Position numbers and translations under genes: made by a program
NCBI RefSeq assembly: GCF_000420025.1
Contig: NZ_ATUD01000005.1
Location: 1-64,000 of the forward strand
DNA length: 64,000 nt
From: Patulibacter americanus DSM 16676
GTDB taxonomy: Bacteria; Actinomycetota; Thermoleophilia; Solirubrobacterales; Solirubrobacteraceae
Direction of reading: 5' to 3'
Shown: one piece after another, positions 61,485 through 64,000 of the stretch
Layout: every line of letters starts with the position of its first letter
Numbering within the stretch: the first letter of the stretch is position 1
The notes under the pieces: generated by a model
The model's input: the letters and a program-made list of their open reading frames with translations, nothing else
The model's database searches: none
Told to the model about the DNA's origin: nothing

Positions 61485-62912
61485 GTGGCTGACTGGCGCT
61501 TCGAGGAGCACCTACGCACCCCCGTCGGGCGGGGAGACCTGCCCTCGGGCGGGCACGATGGCGTCGCCGGCGGCGCGGCGTGCGGTGACCTCGTCCGCGT
61601 CGTCGTCGCGGTGGAGGGCGACCGGATCGCCGGCGCGGGCTTCGTCGCCGAGGGCTGCGGTGCGCTGACGGTCTGCGGGTCGGTCGCCTGCGAGCTGCTC
61701 GACGGCGCCTCCGTGCGTGACGCCGCGCGGGTCTCCGTGGCCGCGGTGGCCGACGAGGTCGGTGGACTGCACCCCGGCAAGCTCCACGCGGCCGAGCTCG
61801 TCGTCGACGCGCTGCACCGGGCGCTCGGCGCCGCGGTCGCCGCCGACGCCGCGCCGCCCGAGGGCGAGGCCCGCGGCACGCTCGTGGCCATGAGCGGCGG
61901 GGTCGACTCCGCCGTCGCGGCCCTGAAGGCGGGTCCCGACGCGGTCGCCGTCACCCTCGAGCTGTGGCGCGACCCGGCAAACGACGCCGAGTCCTCCTGC
62001 TGCTCGCACTCCGCCGTCCGCCGGGCCCGCGACCTGGCGCACCGGATGGCCATGCCGCACCTCACCCTCGACCTGCGCGACGCGTTCCGCGACGGGGTCG
62101 TCACGCCTTGGATCGAGGATCACCGGAAGGGCCTGACGCCCAACCCGTGCGTGCGCTGCAACGGCAACGTCCGGCTCGACGCGATGCTCGGCCTCGCCGA
62201 CCGCCTGGGCTGCGCGACGCTCACGACGGGGCACTACGCCCGCACGACGGAGGACGGCCTGCTGCGCCTGGCCGTCGACCCGGGCAAGGACCAGGCGTAC
62301 ATGCTCTCCGGCCTGCGGCCCTCGTCCATCGCCCGGATGCGGTTCCCGCTCGGCTCCCTGCTCAAGCCGCAGGTCCGCGCGTTGGCCGAGGAGGCCGGCC
62401 TCTCCGTCGCCCGCACCCCCGACTCGCAGGACCTCTGCTTCCTCGCCGGCACGGGTCGCTCCGCGTTCCTCGAGCGCCATGGCGGCCTCGTCGACCGCCC
62501 GGGCCCGGTGCACGACGCCGAGACGGGGGAGACCGTCGGCGAGCACCAGGGCGCCCACCTCTACACGCTCGGCCAGCGCCGCGGCCTGGGCGTCGCCGCC
62601 GGCGAGCCGCGCTACGTCGTGGCCACCGATGTCGAGACGAACGTCGTCACCGTCGGCCGCCGCGAGCGCCTGATGACCGACCGCGTCAGCCTCCGCGACG
62701 TCGTCCTGCACGTCGACCCGTGGCGCGTGGACGGCGTGAAGCTCCGCTACCGCCAGCAGCCCCGTCGCGCCGTCGTCCTCGAGTCGCCCGATCCGGGCGC
62801 CACGGGGCCGGGGACCGTGATGCTGGAGGAGCCGCTGCTCCAGGCCGCCCCGGGCCAGACGGCGATGCTGCTGCACGGCGACATCGTCGTGGGGACGGGC
62901 ACCCTGGCGTAG
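61485..62912 (+). CDS. mnmA: IscU-like/NifU-N domain fused to tRNA 2-thiouridylase MnmA
   Basis: 475 aa. Residues 1-125 resemble the IscU/NifU-N scaffold: ACGDLVRVVVAVEGDRI (Cys33), EGCGALTVCGSVACELLDG (Cys58, plus extra Cys64 and Cys69) and GKLHAAELVVDAL, where the third scaffold Cys is replaced by Ala102. Residues 130-475 are MnmA, which thiolates U34 of Lys, Glu and Gln tRNAs: PP-loop MSGGVDSAV (137-142), SSCCSHS, NPCVRCNG (Cys222, expected nucleophile), MLSGL and SQDLCFLAG (Cys318), then the C-terminal QRRGLGVAAGEPRYV domain. Normal MnmA lacks the N-terminal unit. Start GTG 61485 is set by the TAnnnT element. Confidence 0.85.
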   Translation: MADWRFEEHLRTPVGRGDLPSGGHDGVAGGAACGDLVRVVVAVEGDRIAGAGFVAEGCGALTVCGSVACELLDGASVRDAARVSVAAVADEVGGLHPGKLHAAELVVDALHRALGAAVAADAAPPEGEARGTLVAMSGGVDSAVAALKAGPDAVAVTLELWRDPANDAESSCCSHSAVRRARDLAHRMAMPHLTLDLRDAFRDGVVTPWIEDHRKGLTPNPCVRCNGNVRLDAMLGLADRLGCATLTTGHYARTTEDGLLRLAVDPGKDQAYMLSGLRPSSIARMRFPLGSLLKPQVRALAEEAGLSVARTPDSQDLCFLAGTGRSAFLERHGGLVDRPGPVHDAETGETVGEHQGAHLYTLGQRRGLGVAAGEPRYVVATDVETNVVTVGRRERLMTDRVSLRDVVLHVDPWRVDGVKLRYRQQPRRAVVLESPDPGATGPGTVMLEEPLLQAAPGQTAMLLHGDIVVGTGTLA

Positions 62913-62925
62913 CCTCGTGGGCCCG

Positions 62926-62954
62926 TCGCGAGCCGCGTCCGTGGTTGCTCGCGA
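62926..62954. terminator. Perfect 8-bp hairpin between convergent genes
   Basis: TCGCGAGC (62926-62933) pairs with GCTCGCGA (62947-62954) across 13 nt, midway between the mnmA stop and the minus-strand stop at 62970. Confidence 0.5.
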
Positions 62955-62969
62955 GCGGTTCCGACGGCC

Positions 62970-64000
62970 TCAGTCCCTGGTCGCCCACCGTCCCTTCGCG
63001 CCGGGTTCGACGACGCGAAGGCCCCTCGCGTCAACGGTGAGGAGGCCTTCGTTGGCCGGCGTGAGCGGCAGCCGTTCGAACCGCTCGAACGTCCAGCGCA
63101 TCACGTTGCGGCGCACGCGTCGCGCGGCCGGCTCCTCCGCCTGCGGGTCGGCGGGCAGCACCTGGGTCGACGTGACGCGCACCGGGACGAACGTCTCGGC
63201 GTCCACCAGGTACTCGTAGTCGACCGGCTGGATCGTGGTACCGCCGGAGTCGACGAACGAGGGTGCTCGTCCGACGAGGCGTGCGACGGGCCGGCCGTCC
63301 AGGTCCGTGAATCCCGCCGAGCGGAGCCGCCCCGAGTCCAGGAGCCCCCGGATGGCCGCGACGGGATCGCCGTCGGCACCGAACCCGTAGAGGTTGCGGG
63401 CATCGCGCCGGCGCGACCGCAACCACTTCGCGTGCTCCCGGGCGCCGACCGGCCGCACGAGCACGAAGTCGTCCCAGGAGTCGTGCATCCGCCATTCGTG
63501 CGGGCCCTGCGAGGTCTCGGACCGGCCGGTCCCGTCGGAGTTCTCGAGGTCGACGAACATGACCTGCCGTTCCCGCACGGGTGACTCCGCGGACCACGTC
63601 TCGGTGTCGCCCGTCAGCTGCCCCATGACCTCGACGTCGGCCAGGTTCGTCTTGCCGCGGTTCGGGCTCAGGTCTATCCGCCCGACGCGCGCCATGGAGA
63701 TCCCGGACCCGTGCTCGTACCGCACCCGGGTGTGGAGGATGCCGCCCGTCGGGGATGCCGCGGCGCGGGCCGACGCGACGACGTCGACGGGCGAGCCTCC
63801 GAGACCGGGAAGCACGTCGGCGGCGACGAGCCCCACGGCGGCCGCGCCGGTGACGGCCAGGCCGCCGCGGACGAACGCGCGTCGTGTGGTGCCGCGGTTG
63901 CGAGAACGGAAGCCGTCGTCGGACACGGCGGCCGGGTTCGCGTGCAGCTCGGCCACCAGCGCGCGTCGGCGGTCCTCGCGCTCGTCGTCCGACGGGTGCA
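62970..64000 (-). CDS. Membrane-anchored hypothetical protein, start at the window edge
   Basis: At least 343 codons are visible; the frame stays open to the edge. The codon at 64001-63999 ends in TG, so the true start is probably there, giving ?HPSDDEREDRRRALVAELHANP. A Tat-like or signal-anchor segment follows (RGTTRRAFVRGGLAVTGAAAVGLVAADV). The rest is a beta-rich extracytoplasmic domain (ARVGRIDLSPNRGK, WDDFVLVRP, GLLTVDARG). It resembles actinobacterial proteins encoded beside ECF sigma genes (CU044_5270 type), but no sigma factor is visible. A GTG at 63956 is an alternative start. Confidence 0.7.
   Translation of the reverse strand, partial: HPSDDEREDRRRALVAELHANPAAVSDDGFRSRNRGTTRRAFVRGGLAVTGAAAVGLVAADVLPGLGGSPVDVVASARAAASPTGGILHTRVRYEHGSGISMARVGRIDLSPNRGKTNLADVEVMGQLTGDTETWSAESPVRERQVMFVDLENSDGTGRSETSQGPHEWRMHDSWDDFVLVRPVGAREHAKWLRSRRRDARNLYGFGADGDPVAAIRGLLDSGRLRSAGFTDLDGRPVARLVGRAPSFVDSGGTTIQPVDYEYLVDAETFVPVRVTSTQVLPADPQAEEPAARRVRRNVMRWTFERFERLPLTPANEGLLTVDARGLRVVEPGAKGRWATRD

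Overview
The window is chromosomal DNA from a very GC-rich (visibly above 70 percent) actinobacterium-like organism. The gene content (scpA-scpB beside trpS, an efeUOB iron operon, a GH65 phosphorylase with beta-phosphoglucomutase, many GTG starts) and the promoter style fit Thermoleophilia/Solirubrobacterales such as Patulibacter or Conexibacter. That placement is inference from gene style, not a database match. No prophage, insertion sequence, CRISPR array or rRNA is visible. Most of the window is ordinary chromosome, with one decayed toxin-antitoxin-like locus, one frameshifted acetyltransferase, several short intergenic repeats and two unusual domain fusions.

Layout. 1-4.7 kb: a hairpin-rich tandem repeat, trpS, scpA, scpB and a protein joining a macro-like N-terminus to a SIR2-type domain. 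4.7-8.8 kb: a small membrane protein, then a tightly overlapping sulfate ABC importer (binding protein, cysT, cysW, cysA). 8.8-10.1 kb: a winged-helix regulator with a palindromic operator, and a broken AbiEii-family gene. 10.2-14.9 kb (minus strand): PLP aminotransferase and efeU-efeO-efeB. 15-19.5 kb: pgmB, GH65 phosphorylase and an NAD-dependent epimerase. 19.6-22.8 kb (minus): RNase H1 and a two-gene amino-acid deaminase/aldolase plus lactone oxidase operon. 22.9-29.8 kb: divergent LysR and MFS genes, a secreted gamma-glutamyltranspeptidase, two small unknowns and a chemoreceptor. 29.9-35.3 kb: two SMP-30 family proteins, a TDT-family transporter, DUF202, DUF1810 and a patatin-like lipase. 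35.3-42.2 kb: a secreted ice-binding/Ig-repeat protein, a membrane-fused spermidine synthase-like protein, DUF1206 and small membrane proteins. 42.3-49.5 kb: tRNA-Met(CAT), two PH-domain membrane proteins, ftcD, asparaginase, a metallo-beta-lactamase-fold hydrolase and hisS. 49.6-64 kb: a secreted 5'-nucleotidase, a frameshifted GNAT gene, aspS, a FAIM1-like protein, a TetR operon, nhaA, an alpha/beta hydrolase, an acyl-CoA ligase, an IscU-like/MnmA fusion, and a membrane-anchored protein running to the window edge.

At window scale, about fourteen genes on both strands lack a Shine-Dalgarno sequence but carry a TAnnnT hexamer 6-11 nt before the start codon. This is the pattern expected for leaderless transcripts. 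Genes with a clear purine-rich site (for example those at 30830, 47585 and 61256) do not show it. Several convergent gene pairs are separated by perfect GC-rich hairpins.

The strongest candidates for new biology are the IscU-like/MnmA fusion, the macro-like/SIR2 fusion, the AbiE-like locus whose regulator and operator survive although the toxin is broken, and a perfect CRP-type palindrome lying on the start codon of the patatin gene.
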